Source of the DNA: Pseudonocardiaceae bacterium | GTDB lineage: Bacteria > Actinomycetota > Actinomycetes > Mycobacteriales > Pseudonocardiaceae | NCBI GenBank assembly: GCA_009377865.1 | Contig: WHTH01000016.1 | Span: 1 to 64,000, forward strand | Reading direction: 5' to 3' | Length of the DNA stretch: 64,000 nt | Shown: one piece after another, positions 1 to 7,677 of the stretch | Numbering within the stretch: the first letter of the stretch is position 1 | How the letters are laid out: the number at the start of each line of letters is the position of its first letter | Notes under the pieces: generated by a model | Told to the model about the DNA's origin: nothing | Seen by the model: the letters and a program-made list of their open reading frames with translations, nothing else | Databases searched by the model: none | Program-made: the position numbers and the translations under genes

Positions 1-573
1 CTGGACTCTGACAACGTGGTCAAGCTACGGCTGGCGGGTAGCTGTGACGGCTGCCCGTCGTCCGCGGTCACCGTCAAACTCGCGATCGAGAAGTCGATCG
101 AGGAAGCCGCGCCGGAGGTCACCGACATCGACGTCGTGAACATGACTTCGGACACCGCGGCGGCTGCGACTGAGACCGATGGGGACGGCAGGACGTTGCT
201 GCCGCTGCACCCGGTCTCCAAGGAGCCTGCCGCACCGGCTGCGACCTGGGTTCAGATCGACGGGCTCGGCGAGCTCGGTCAGGGCCGGCTCACCGCGACG
301 CGGGTTGCTGCGACGCCCGCGGTGGTGTGCAATGTCGCGGGTAGCCTCTATGCGTACGCCGACCGCTGCCCGGGCTGCGGCAACGGCCTGGGGGATGCGG
401 TACTGGAGGGAGCGCTGATGCGGTGCGTGGCCTGCGACCAGCGCTATGATGTGGTCCGCGCAGGCCGCGGCGCTGGATCCGACAGCAGGTCGGAGCTGCA
501 TCTCGATCCGATGCCGCTGCTCGCCGAGTCCGATGGGGTGCGGATCGCTGCCCCTGTTCCGGCGGCGTCATGA
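1..573 (+). CDS. NifU-like / Rieske-like protein of the hydrogenase cluster, 5' end cut off by the window
   Basis: The reading frame is open from base 1, so the gene starts upstream. The first residues hold a CDGCPSS motif typical of the NifU C-terminal domain, which carries or transfers Fe-S clusters. After a Pro/Ala-rich linker comes a Rieske-ferredoxin-like domain with CPGC and CVAC pairs. Classical Rieske proteins have C-x-H and C-x2-H, so this domain has four Cys and may bind a rubredoxin-like metal centre or a non-Rieske cluster. Such fusions occur directly downstream of hhyS/hhyL in actinobacterial high-affinity [NiFe] hydrogenase operons, which fits the maturation genes that follow. 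An electron-transfer or Fe-S delivery role for the hydrogenase is inferred. Confidence 0.8.
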   Translation: MDSDNVVKLRLAGSCDGCPSSAVTVKLAIEKSIEEAAPEVTDIDVVNMTSDTAAAATETDGDGRTLLPLHPVSKEPAAPAATWVQIDGLGELGQGRLTATRVAATPAVVCNVAGSLYAYADRCPGCGNGLGDAVLEGALMRCVACDQRYDVVRAGRGAGSDSRSELHLDPMPLLAESDGVRIAAPVPAAS

Positions 574-583
574 GGGAGGTGCA

Positions 584-1249
584 ATGAGAACGGGACTGCG
601 GCGCTTCGCTGCACCCGCCCCGGCGCGACCGGTGCAGGAACCGGAGCCGGAGCAGCCCGAGCGATGCGAGATGTGCTCGGAGCCGATCGGCGCCGAGCAC
701 GAACCGGGTAGCGGGCACGCGCACATGGTCGATGTCGAGACCCGAGCTCTGATGTGCACCTGCCGGCCTTGCTACCTGCTGTTCGCTCCGCGGGGCGCAG
801 GTGGTGGGCGGTTCAAGGCCGTACCGGAACGCTACCGGCACGCCGCGTCCGTCCCACTCGCCGCGAGCACCTGGGAGGCGATCGGAATCCCGGTGCGGAT
901 GGCGTTCTTCTTCACCAACTCGGCAATGGGGCAGACTACGGCGTTCTACCCCAGCCCTGCCGGGGCCACGGAATCGCTACTGCCGCTCGATGCGTGGTCG
1001 GAGTTGCTCGATGCCACGCCGACGCTCGCAGACATCGAACCCGATGTGGAGGCACTTCTGGTCAACAAGAATGACGACGGCGGGTTCGAGTGCTTCGCCG
1101 TCCCGATCGACGCCTGTTACCAGCTGGTCGGCCTGGTCCGGACCTACTGGAAGGGCTTCGACGGTGGAGAGGAGGCATGGACCGCCATCGACGGCTTCTT
1201 CGCCGACCTGCGGAAGTTCAGTGAGCCGGTCGGGGCGATGCATGACTGA
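584..1249 (+). CDS. DUF5947 family protein, hydrogenase-associated
   Basis: A 221-residue soluble protein of unknown function. The ATG at 584 is chosen because a GGGAGGT ribosome site lies at 574-580. The frame is open further upstream, but that stretch overlaps the preceding gene. The N-terminal third has a CEMC pair and a later CTCRPC motif, suggesting a bound metal. The rest reads as a compact domain (SAMGQTTAFYPSPAGATES). I recognise it as the DUF5947 family, which accompanies DUF6084 in actinobacterial group 1h/5 hydrogenase operons. It is probably needed for assembly or activity of that enzyme, but no biochemical role is visible. Its stop overlaps the next start by 8 bases, so the two are translationally coupled. 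Confidence 0.8.
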   Translation: MRTGLRRFAAPAPARPVQEPEPEQPERCEMCSEPIGAEHEPGSGHAHMVDVETRALMCTCRPCYLLFAPRGAGGGRFKAVPERYRHAASVPLAASTWEAIGIPVRMAFFFTNSAMGQTTAFYPSPAGATESLLPLDAWSELLDATPTLADIEPDVEALLVNKNDDGGFECFAVPIDACYQLVGLVRTYWKGFDGGEEAWTAIDGFFADLRKFSEPVGAMHD

Positions 1250-1883
1250 GCTCGCATTCACCTGTACCGACGTCACGCATGACCGCTTCGCGGCTGGGCC
1301 GACATTGCAGTTCCGGGTGCGGATCGACGAGACCACCGGGGTGCGGGTACACACGATCGCGCTGCGCTGCCAGATCCGGATCGAACCACAGCGCCGTCAC
1401 CACAACGAGCGGGAGGCCGAGCAGCTCCTCGAGCTGTTCGGCGAGCGCGCACGGTGGGGTGACACCCTCAAGCCGTTCCAGTTCGCCAACACGTCGACGG
1501 TGGTCGCGGGCTTCACCGGCAGCACCGAGGTCGAGTTCGCGGTGCCGTGCACCTACGACCTCGAAGTCGTCACAGGGCGGTACTTCCACGCGCTCGAGGA
1601 CGGTGAGATCCCGTTCACGCTGCTGTTCAGCGGGACCGTGTTCGGCAAGGGCGAGAGCGGACTGTGGGTCGAGCAGGTGCCCTGGCACCTCGAGGCGTCA
1701 CACCGGACACCGGTCGCCGTCTGGGACGAGATGATGGAGCATTTCTTCGCTGGCGGCGGCTGGCTGCGGCTGCGCCGCGAGACGATCGACGAGCTGACGA
1801 AGTTCAAGGCCGATCGTGCACTGCCGACCTGGGACGACACGCTGCTCGCGCTGCTCGATGAGACAACGGAGCGGCAGCCATGA
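1242..1883 (+). CDS. DUF6084 family protein, hydrogenase-associated
   Basis: A 213-residue soluble protein with no membrane segment or metal motif. The ATG at 1242 lies 8 bases inside the end of the previous gene, the normal arrangement in this operon. The sequence has beta-rich repeats such as LALRCQIRIEP-type strands and a conserved WVEQVPWHLEA stretch. It resembles the DUF6084 family that travels with DUF5947 and the hydrogenase maturation protease. Function is unknown, and operon position suggests a role specific to this hydrogenase class. The stop overlaps the next start by 4 bases. Confidence 0.8.
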   Translation: MTELAFTCTDVTHDRFAAGPTLQFRVRIDETTGVRVHTIALRCQIRIEPQRRHHNEREAEQLLELFGERARWGDTLKPFQFANTSTVVAGFTGSTEVEFAVPCTYDLEVVTGRYFHALEDGEIPFTLLFSGTVFGKGESGLWVEQVPWHLEASHRTPVAVWDEMMEHFFAGGGWLRLRRETIDELTKFKADRALPTWDDTLLALLDETTERQP

Positions 1884-3187
1884 CCAGTTCGATGGAAGCC
1901 GCTCGGGAGATCGCCGACGCGGTGCTCTACGAGGGCTATCTGCTCTACCCCTACCGCGCCTCGGCCCGCAAGAACCAGAACCGCTGGCAGTTCGGAGTGC
2001 TGGTGCCTCCGTCGTACGCCTCGGCGGGGCACGGGGAGCATTCCGGCTCGCTCACCCAATGCCTGGTCGAACCCGAGGCCGACACCGTGCTGCACCTGCG
2101 GCTGCGATTCCTGCAGCTACAGCATCGCAGCGGCGGCAGCGACGCGGTGCCCGAGTTCGACGAGGCGGTCGAGCGTGAGGTCGACGCCGTGGTGCACCTC
2201 AACGACGTGCTCGAGGCCCAGCAGGAGGTCCCGGTCGACGTCCCCGGCGACATCGTCACCGAGCCTGTCGACGGGGCGCAGGTCAGCCGGGAGCGCTGGC
2301 CGTTGCACGGGGTACTCCGGCTGTCCGCCCGCGTGCTGCCGGGCCCTTACGGGGTGGCCGAGCTCACCGTCGAGATGATCAATACCTCGGACTGGGATGA
2401 GCCGGGGTCCGACCGCAACGCCGCACTGCGGCGCTCGCTGATCGCCGCGCACACGCTGCTCGCGATCACCGACGGCGAGTTCGTCCCGTTGCTCGACCCG
2501 CCGGAATGGGCTCGCCCGGCCGCGGAGGCCTGCCGTGCCGAGCGGGTGTGGCCCGTGATGGTCGGTGAGGAAGGTAGCCGCGACATGCTGCTGCTCACGC
2601 CGATCATCCTGTCCGACTACCCGTCCATCGCCCCGGAGAGCGCCGGCGAACTGTTCGACGGCACCGAGAACGACGAGATCCTCACGTTGCGTACCATGGT
2701 GCTGACCGACGAGGAGAAGGCAGAGGCGCGGGCCACTGATGAGCGCGCCCGGGAGCTGCTGGACCGGGTGGACTCGATGCCAGGTGAGATGCTCGAGCGG
2801 CTGCACGGCGTGGTGCGGTACATGGAGGGGGTCACCGGGGTCACGAAGCGCGAGCCCGATTCGGTCGAGACGATCACTACTCCGGGCGCGCCCTGGTGGG
2901 ATCCCGGTGCGGATGCCTCGGTCGATCCCGATACCGACAGCGTTATGGTGAACGGTGTGGCAGTGGCGAAGGGCAGCCAGGTGGTGCTGCGCCCCGGGCA
3001 CCGCCGGGCCGACGCACAGGACATGTTCCTCGCGGGACACGTCGCCACGGTGTGCGCGGTGCTGCTCGACGTCGACGGCGAGACCCATGTTGCGGTCACT
3101 CTCGATGACGATCCGGGTACCGACATGGCTATCGCGCACGGCCGGTTCCGCTACTTCGCGCCCGACGAACTCGAGCCGCGGTCATGA
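1880..3187 (+). CDS. Conserved protein of the high-affinity hydrogenase operon
   Basis: A 435-residue soluble protein I cannot assign to a named enzyme family. The N-terminal half (ILYEGYLLYPYRASARKNQ-like) is strand-rich. The centre holds a helical stretch (GEMLERLHGVVRYMEGV). The last 80 residues look like a small SH3/KOW-type barrel (GSQVVLRPGHRRADAQDMF). Such a protein regularly sits between DUF6084 and the maturation protease in actinobacterial hydrogenase operons. It overlaps both neighbours by 4 bases (ATGA), so it is expressed with them. It may be a scaffold or assembly chaperone, which is inference only. Confidence 0.75.
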   Translation: MTSSMEAAREIADAVLYEGYLLYPYRASARKNQNRWQFGVLVPPSYASAGHGEHSGSLTQCLVEPEADTVLHLRLRFLQLQHRSGGSDAVPEFDEAVEREVDAVVHLNDVLEAQQEVPVDVPGDIVTEPVDGAQVSRERWPLHGVLRLSARVLPGPYGVAELTVEMINTSDWDEPGSDRNAALRRSLIAAHTLLAITDGEFVPLLDPPEWARPAAEACRAERVWPVMVGEEGSRDMLLLTPIILSDYPSIAPESAGELFDGTENDEILTLRTMVLTDEEKAEARATDERARELLDRVDSMPGEMLERLHGVVRYMEGVTGVTKREPDSVETITTPGAPWWDPGADASVDPDTDSVMVNGVAVAKGSQVVLRPGHRRADAQDMFLAGHVATVCAVLLDVDGETHVAVTLDDDPGTDMAIAHGRFRYFAPDELEPRS

Positions 3188-3789
3188 GCCGGCCCGACAG
3201 GAACCGGGACTGTCGCACCCTCATCGCCGGAATCGGCAACATCTTTCTCGGCGACGACTCGTTCGGCGTCGAACTGGCCGCGCTGCTCGGCAGGGAGGAG
3301 CTCCCCGAGGGTGTGCAGGTCGCCGACTACGGAATCGCCGGGATGCACCTGGCCTATGACCTGCTCGAGATCGCGCCGGAGACCACGATCCTGCTCGACG
3401 CCATCCCCCGCGGTGATGACCCTGGAACGCTCTACCTCCTCGAGATCGGTCGTGACGACATACCGGCGGCCGACGAGGCGAACGTCGAAGCACATGGCAT
3501 GCAGCCGGACGCGGTGCTCGCGCTGCTGCGCAACCTCGGCGGCAGTCCCGGGCGGATCATGCTGGTCGGCTGCGAGCCGGCGACAACCGAGGAACACATG
3601 GGCCTGTCGGAGCCGGTCGCAGCAGCGCTGGACCGGGCGGTCGTAATGGTGAAGGATCTCCTGGAGGACAACGGAAAGGACGGTGGCGGTCATGTCGCGC
3701 CGGAAGCTGTTTCTGCTGGCATTGATCGGGCTGGTGTACCTGGCGGTACAGATGCGAGGGGAGATCGAGCGGTATCGCAAGATCGCTGA
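3184..3789 (+). CDS. [NiFe] hydrogenase maturation endopeptidase (HyaD/HycI-like)
   Basis: This protease removes the C-terminal extension of the hydrogenase large subunit after Ni insertion. The N-terminus shows the family signature G-I-G-N-x-x-x-G-D-D-x-F-G (IAGIGNIFLGDDSFG), whose Asp binds Ni in the precursor. A second acidic site follows in DYGIAGMHLAYDLLE, and a His lies in NVEAHGMQPD. The catalytic domain ends near residue 165. The last 35 codons are Gly/Asp-rich, look non-conserved and overlap the DUF6893 gene in another frame, so the natural end may have been extended by drift. It overlaps the upstream gene by 4 bases. Confidence 0.93.
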   Translation: MSRPDRNRDCRTLIAGIGNIFLGDDSFGVELAALLGREELPEGVQVADYGIAGMHLAYDLLEIAPETTILLDAIPRGDDPGTLYLLEIGRDDIPAADEANVEAHGMQPDAVLALLRNLGGSPGRIMLVGCEPATTEEHMGLSEPVAAALDRAVVMVKDLLEDNGKDGGGHVAPEAVSAGIDRAGVPGGTDARGDRAVSQDR

Positions 3790-3796
3790 TATGTGA
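3692..3796 (+). CDS. DUF6893-like 34-residue membrane peptide overlapping the protease gene
   Basis: A short frame starting MSRRKLFLLALIGLVYLAV and ending in a basic/acidic helix (RGEIERYRKIADM). It has three positive residues, a single hydrophobic segment of about 15 residues and a charged cytoplasmic-type tail, so a single-pass membrane peptide is likely. The ATG at 3692 lies 12 bases after a weak GGACGGTGG ribosome site. The gene lies almost wholly inside the 3' end of the protease gene, in a different frame. Small proteins of this shape at this place in actinobacterial hydrogenase operons belong to the DUF6893 family. It may anchor or dock the hydrogenase at the membrane, but its function is unknown. 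Confidence 0.7.
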   Translation: MSRRKLFLLALIGLVYLAVQMRGEIERYRKIADM

Positions 3797-3829
3797 CAAC
3801 GACCGCGGTCAACCCACGGAGGTGAGCAC

Positions 3830-4111
3830 ATGTGCCTCGGCATCCCAGGCGAGGTCATCGAGATCATGCCTGAGCAACCCGACCTCGCAAAGGTCGACGT
3901 CAGCGGGGTCAAGCGCGCGATCAACATCGGCCTGCTGACCGATGACCCGCCTGGGCCGGGCGATTGGGTGCTGATCCACGTCGGCTTCGCGCTCTCCAAG
4001 ATCGACGAGGAGGAGGCGCGAGCCGCAATGGAGTTCTTGGAGGGTATAGGGCAGGCCTATGAGGATGAGCTAGAGGCCCTGTTGTCCTCCAAGATCGACG
4101 AGAAGGGATGA
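3830..4111 (+). CDS. hypC: Hydrogenase maturation chaperone HypC
   Basis: HypC binds the large-subunit precursor and, with HypD, carries the Fe(CN)2(CO) unit. The protein begins MCLGIPGEV, with the essential Cys2 that becomes exposed and ligates iron. At 93 residues it has normal length plus a helical acidic tail. A GGAGG ribosome site precedes the ATG. Its stop overlaps the hypD start by 4 bases, which suits the stoichiometric HypC-HypD complex. Confidence 0.96.
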   Translation: MCLGIPGEVIEIMPEQPDLAKVDVSGVKRAINIGLLTDDPPGPGDWVLIHVGFALSKIDEEEARAAMEFLEGIGQAYEDELEALLSSKIDEKG

Positions 4112-5280
4112 GCGCGATGCGGTTCGTCGACGAGTACCGCGACGCGGAGAAGGCCAGGGCACTGTCGGCGAAGATCGCCGGCCTGTGCGAACCCGGCCGC
4201 CAGTACAAGTTCATGGAGGTGTGCGGGGGGCACACCCACACCATCTACAAGCACGGGCTCGAGGACTACCTCCCGGAGTCGGTCACGCTGGTACACGGCC
4301 CCGGGTGCCCGGTGTGCGTGATCCCGATGGGTCGGGTCGACGACGCCATCGCGCTCGCCGAGCAGCCGGACGTGATCATGACATCGTTCGGTGACATGAT
4401 GCGGGTTCCCGGCGGGCGGGGCTCGTTCTTCGACTCCAAGGCGGCCGGGACCGACATCAGGATGGTCTACTCGCCGCTGGACGCGTTGAAGGTCGCCCGC
4501 CAGAACCCGGACAAGCATGTCGTGTTCATGGCCATCGGTTTCGAGACCACGGCGCCGTCGACGGCGATGACCGTGCTGCGGGCCGAGGCCGAGGGCATCG
4601 AGAACTTCTCGATCTTCTGCAACCACGTCACGATCATCCCGGCGATCAAGGCCATCCTGGACTCCCCCGACCTGCGGCTCGACGGGTTCATCGGGCCGGG
4701 CCACGTCTCCACGGTGATCGGCTGCCGGCCTTACGAGTTCATCGCCTCCGAGCACGGCAAGCCGCTGGTCACCGCCGGCTTCGAGCCGCTGGACATCCTG
4801 CAGTCGGTCTACATGCTGCTGGTGCAGCTGGCCGAGGGGCGCTCCGAGGTGGAGAACCAGTACGGCCGGGTGGTGCCGTGGGACGGCAACCAGGTGGCGC
4901 TGAAGGCAGTCGGCGAGGTGATGGAGCTGCGGCCGTACTTCGAGTGGCGCGGGCTCGGGTTCATCTCGCATTCCGCGCTACGCATGCGGGAGAAGTTCGC
5001 GTCCTTCGATGCCGAGCGGCACTTCGATCTGCCGGGTGTGCGGGTCGCGGACCCGAAGGCCTGCCAGTGCGGCGAAGTCCTCAAGGGTGTGCTCAAGCCG
5101 TGGGAGTGCAAGGTGTTCGGTACGGCGTGCACCCCTGAGACCCCGATCGGCACCTGCATGGTCTCCTCCGAGGGAGCGTGCGCCGCTTACTACAACTTCG
5201 GGCGGTTCAGCCGTGAGCGGGTGCGTCAGGCGAGCCGGCCGGAGCCGGTGACCATCGAGACGGGGGCCCGCAGGGAATGA
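4108..5280 (+). CDS. hypD: Hydrogenase maturation factor HypD
   Basis: HypD is an Fe-S protein that assembles the Fe(CN)2CO cofactor with HypC, HypE and HypF. Visible motifs are CGGHTH at residues 39-44 and GPGCPVC at about 64-70. The C-terminal Cys-rich region (CQCGE, PWECKVFGTAC, PIGTC, EGAC) binds the [4Fe-4S] cluster. The length of 390 residues is typical. It is coupled to hypC by a 4-base overlap and followed by hypE. Confidence 0.97.
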   Translation: MSAMRFVDEYRDAEKARALSAKIAGLCEPGRQYKFMEVCGGHTHTIYKHGLEDYLPESVTLVHGPGCPVCVIPMGRVDDAIALAEQPDVIMTSFGDMMRVPGGRGSFFDSKAAGTDIRMVYSPLDALKVARQNPDKHVVFMAIGFETTAPSTAMTVLRAEAEGIENFSIFCNHVTIIPAIKAILDSPDLRLDGFIGPGHVSTVIGCRPYEFIASEHGKPLVTAGFEPLDILQSVYMLLVQLAEGRSEVENQYGRVVPWDGNQVALKAVGEVMELRPYFEWRGLGFISHSALRMREKFASFDAERHFDLPGVRVADPKACQCGEVLKGVLKPWECKVFGTACTPETPIGTCMVSSEGACAAYYNFGRFSRERVRQASRPEPVTIETGARRE

Positions 5281-5307
5281 CCTCCACACAGGTCCGGAGG
5301 TGACATC

Positions 5308-6483
5308 GTGACCGAGCAGCGGCAGGCCAACTGGGCCGAAGAGGCAGTGCGCGAGCACGCCGAGGATGTACACGACCACGAGTTGGCCCAGTACCCGTCC
5401 GGGGTCGAGCACCCCAGCCGGGAGCAGCAGGTGCTCGACAGGATCGAGAAGGCCAGGGCGCGCAAGCCGAAGGTGAAGGAGGAACGGATCACCCTGGCCC
5501 ACGGTGCGGGCGGCAAGGCCACCCAGTCGCTGGTCGAGGCGATCTTCCTGGATTCGTTCCGCAACCCGTTGCTGGAGCCGCTGGAAGATGCGGCGATCGT
5601 GACGGCGAACGGGACCAGCCTGGCGTTCACGACCGACTCCTACGTGGTGTCGCCGCTGTTCTTCCCCGGTGGGGACATCGGCGACCTGGCGGTCAACGGA
5701 ACGGTCAACGACCTCGCCGTCTCCGGGGCGAAGCCGATGCACCTGTCGGCTGGCTTCATCCTCGAGGAGGGGTTTCCGGTCGCCGACCTGCGCCGGATCG
5801 TGGCGTCGATGGCGGCGGCCGCGGCGGCGGCCGGTGTGACGATCGTGACCGGCGACACCAAGGTCGTGCAACGCGGCAAGGCGGACGGCTGCTACATCAA
5901 CACCGCCGGTGTCGGCGTGCGCGAGCCCGGCTGCGAGCTCGGCGTCGCCACCGCCCGGCCAGGGGATGCGGTGCTCGTCTCCGGTCCGGTCGGTGAGCAC
6001 GGCATGACGATCATGCTGGCGCGCGGCGAGCTGGACATCGAGGCGGAGCTGGAATCCGATACCGCGTCGATGCACGAACTCGTCGCGGGTCTGATGAAGG
6101 CGGATGTCGGCGTTCGCGCGATGCGGGATGCCACCCGTGGCGGCGTCGCCACCATCCTCAACGAGGTCGCCCAGGCGGCCGGTGTCGCGGTCGTCGTCAA
6201 TGAGGACGACGTCCCGGTGCGGGCCGAGGTGCGGGGCGCCTGCGAGTTGCTCGGTATCGACCCGCTCTACGTGGCCTGTGAGGGTCGGCTCGTCACGATC
6301 GTGGACGGGGCACATACCGAGGAGGCGCTGGCCGCGCTGCGCTCTCACCCGCTCGGCGCCGAGGCCGCCGTCATCGGGCGGATCGCAGACGACCCACCGG
6401 GACTGGTCCTGCTCAACACCGGTTTCGGTGGCACCCGGATCGTCGACCTGCTGGTCGGTGACCCGCTGCCCCGGATCTGCTGA
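5308..6483 (+). CDS. hypE: Hydrogenase maturation factor HypE (carbamoyl dehydratase)
   Basis: HypE dehydrates the thiocarbamate on its C-terminal Cys to thiocyanate, supplying the CN ligands. The sequence ends in PRIC, the invariant acceptor cysteine. The ATP-binding core starts at ITLAHGAGGKAT near residue 56 and continues with DSYVVSPLFFPGGDIG and TRGGVATILNE. The first 55 residues are an extra hydrophilic, His/Glu-rich extension absent from E. coli HypE. The GTG start is supported by GGAGGTGAC just upstream. Confidence 0.97.
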   Translation: MTEQRQANWAEEAVREHAEDVHDHELAQYPSGVEHPSREQQVLDRIEKARARKPKVKEERITLAHGAGGKATQSLVEAIFLDSFRNPLLEPLEDAAIVTANGTSLAFTTDSYVVSPLFFPGGDIGDLAVNGTVNDLAVSGAKPMHLSAGFILEEGFPVADLRRIVASMAAAAAAAGVTIVTGDTKVVQRGKADGCYINTAGVGVREPGCELGVATARPGDAVLVSGPVGEHGMTIMLARGELDIEAELESDTASMHELVAGLMKADVGVRAMRDATRGGVATILNEVAQAAGVAVVVNEDDVPVRAEVRGACELLGIDPLYVACEGRLVTIVDGAHTEEALAALRSHPLGAEAAVIGRIADDPPGLVLLNTGFGGTRIVDLLVGDPLPRIC

Positions 6484-6516
6484 GGCCGGATCTGCTGGGA
6501 CCCGAAGGGGGCAGCG

Positions 6517-7068
6517 CTGACACGGGATGAGTTGCTCGCCGAGATGCGGGCGCAGCGACCTGAGCCCGGTGAGCTGGTTTACGTCGAGCGCCGGGCCAAC
6601 AGCTACGCGTGGTTCCGTAACGGCATAGGCACATCGCTGACGGGACCAGAGGCTGATACCCCGCTGCCCGACGCGTGGGCTCCCTCGGTGGATCACTTCA
6701 CCCCGGTGCGGGTCGAGAGCGACTTCGAGATCAACATTCCGGATCCGCGTGGGAGCCCTGACGAACTCGGAACCGGACTCGTGACAGCCGACGGTCACCC
6801 GATCCGCTACACCGACCGTATCGACATGCTCGTCGTGGACGCCGACGACGCCTACTGGGCGGTGCAGCACAGGCTCGTGGACGACGAGTGGACCGACGCC
6901 GACATGCTGCTGCTCGACGAGCGGACCGTGACGTGGTGCTGGGGTTGGGAGCTGTTCTACCTCGGTATGCGGCTGGCCGGGACGATGTACAACGAGTTAC
7001 GGCCGGGTCACGAGAAACCGGATGCTGCGCCTGCCCCCATCCGGCATTCCCACCGTGGTGCTGGCTGA
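6517..7068 (+). CDS. Conserved protein at the end of the hyp operon, possible CTG start
   Basis: An unnamed soluble protein of about 183 residues. A good ribosome site (GAAGGGGG) lies 6 bases before a CTG at 6517, giving TRDELLAEMRAQ as N-terminus. A conventional TTG exists only at 6532, inside that helix, and an ATG at 6544, so CTG initiation is a plausible reading. The body contains FEINIPDPRGSPDELG and a Trp-rich stretch (WCWGWELFYLGMRLAGT). It follows hypE closely on the same strand, so it is probably part of the hydrogenase operon. Function is unknown. Confidence 0.65.
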   Translation: MTRDELLAEMRAQRPEPGELVYVERRANSYAWFRNGIGTSLTGPEADTPLPDAWAPSVDHFTPVRVESDFEINIPDPRGSPDELGTGLVTADGHPIRYTDRIDMLVVDADDAYWAVQHRLVDDEWTDADMLLLDERTVTWCWGWELFYLGMRLAGTMYNELRPGHEKPDAAPAPIRHSHRGAG

Positions 7069-7146
7069 GTCCTACCGGCGCCGCCCGCCTGAACCCCCGT
7101 CCTCGAGGAGGGCAGGCTCGGCGGTGGCGCCTGGTCGATGGGCAGA

Positions 7147-7182
7147 GGTGCCGCGCCGTTCAGGTTCGGCCGGCGCGGCACC
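7147..7182. terminator. Bidirectional hairpin terminator between converging genes
   Basis: A perfect 12-bp inverted repeat (GGTGCCGCGCCG and its complement) surrounds a 12-base loop. It lies between the end of the plus-strand hyp operon (7068) and the end of a minus-strand gene (7210). There is no T tract, as is common in actinobacterial terminators. Confidence 0.7.
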
Positions 7183-7209
7183 GGTTCATGATGCGACGGA
7201 GCCGGCGGG

Positions 7210-7503
7210 TCAGCCGGCCTGGTCGCCGGGGCGAAGGTTGGGCATGCTCGGATCCGACGGCGTACCGGGGTCGACGCCGGCCTCCTCGCGATCCTTGCGC
7301 CGCTCCTCCTCGGAGTCGCCGAGAGCGCGCTCGTTCCCCTGCGGGGTGTGACTCTCACCTACCCCGAGCGGGCTCGTCCCGCTGGTGTCGGTGGACGGCA
7401 CGCCCTCCTTCTCCGTCTCGGAAATCTCCCGACCAGGACCGGGGGGCTCGTCGCTGGTGGCGTACGGGTGGTCTCCGTACGTGCGGCCAGTGCTGTCGGC
7501 CAT
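7210..7503 (-). CDS. Small hydrophilic protein of unknown function
   Basis: A 97-residue, strongly charged, Gly/Pro/Glu-rich protein without predicted domains, probably intrinsically disordered. The ATG is preceded by an excellent AAAGGAG ribosome site and the gene sits alone between two converging and diverging neighbours, so it is likely real. It begins MADSTGRTYGDHPYATSDEP. Its divergent neighbour is the ATP-grasp operon, with which it shares an intergenic region of about 170 bases (7504-7677) that should hold both promoters. Confidence 0.6.
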   Translation of the reverse strand: MADSTGRTYGDHPYATSDEPPGPGREISETEKEGVPSTDTSGTSPLGVGESHTPQGNERALGDSEEERRKDREEAGVDPGTPSDPSMPNLRPGDQAG

Positions 7504-7677
7504 GAGAGGCTCCTTTCTCTAGCCCGTCCGCTCGGCTACCCGCATCAGCGTGATGTCAAACACACCTTGCTGAGGTCGCGCCGATACGCTCGGCAGCAGG
7601 TCATTGATACCCAAGGTTTGGCCCCAGGGGCTAGTGGACATCCTGCTCCCGGTTCACGACGGGAAGGAATACCTACT

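Noticed and set aside
4978-6870. A 630-codon open frame on the minus strand
   Set aside because: Antisense to hypD and hypE, no ribosome site or domain, shadow composition.
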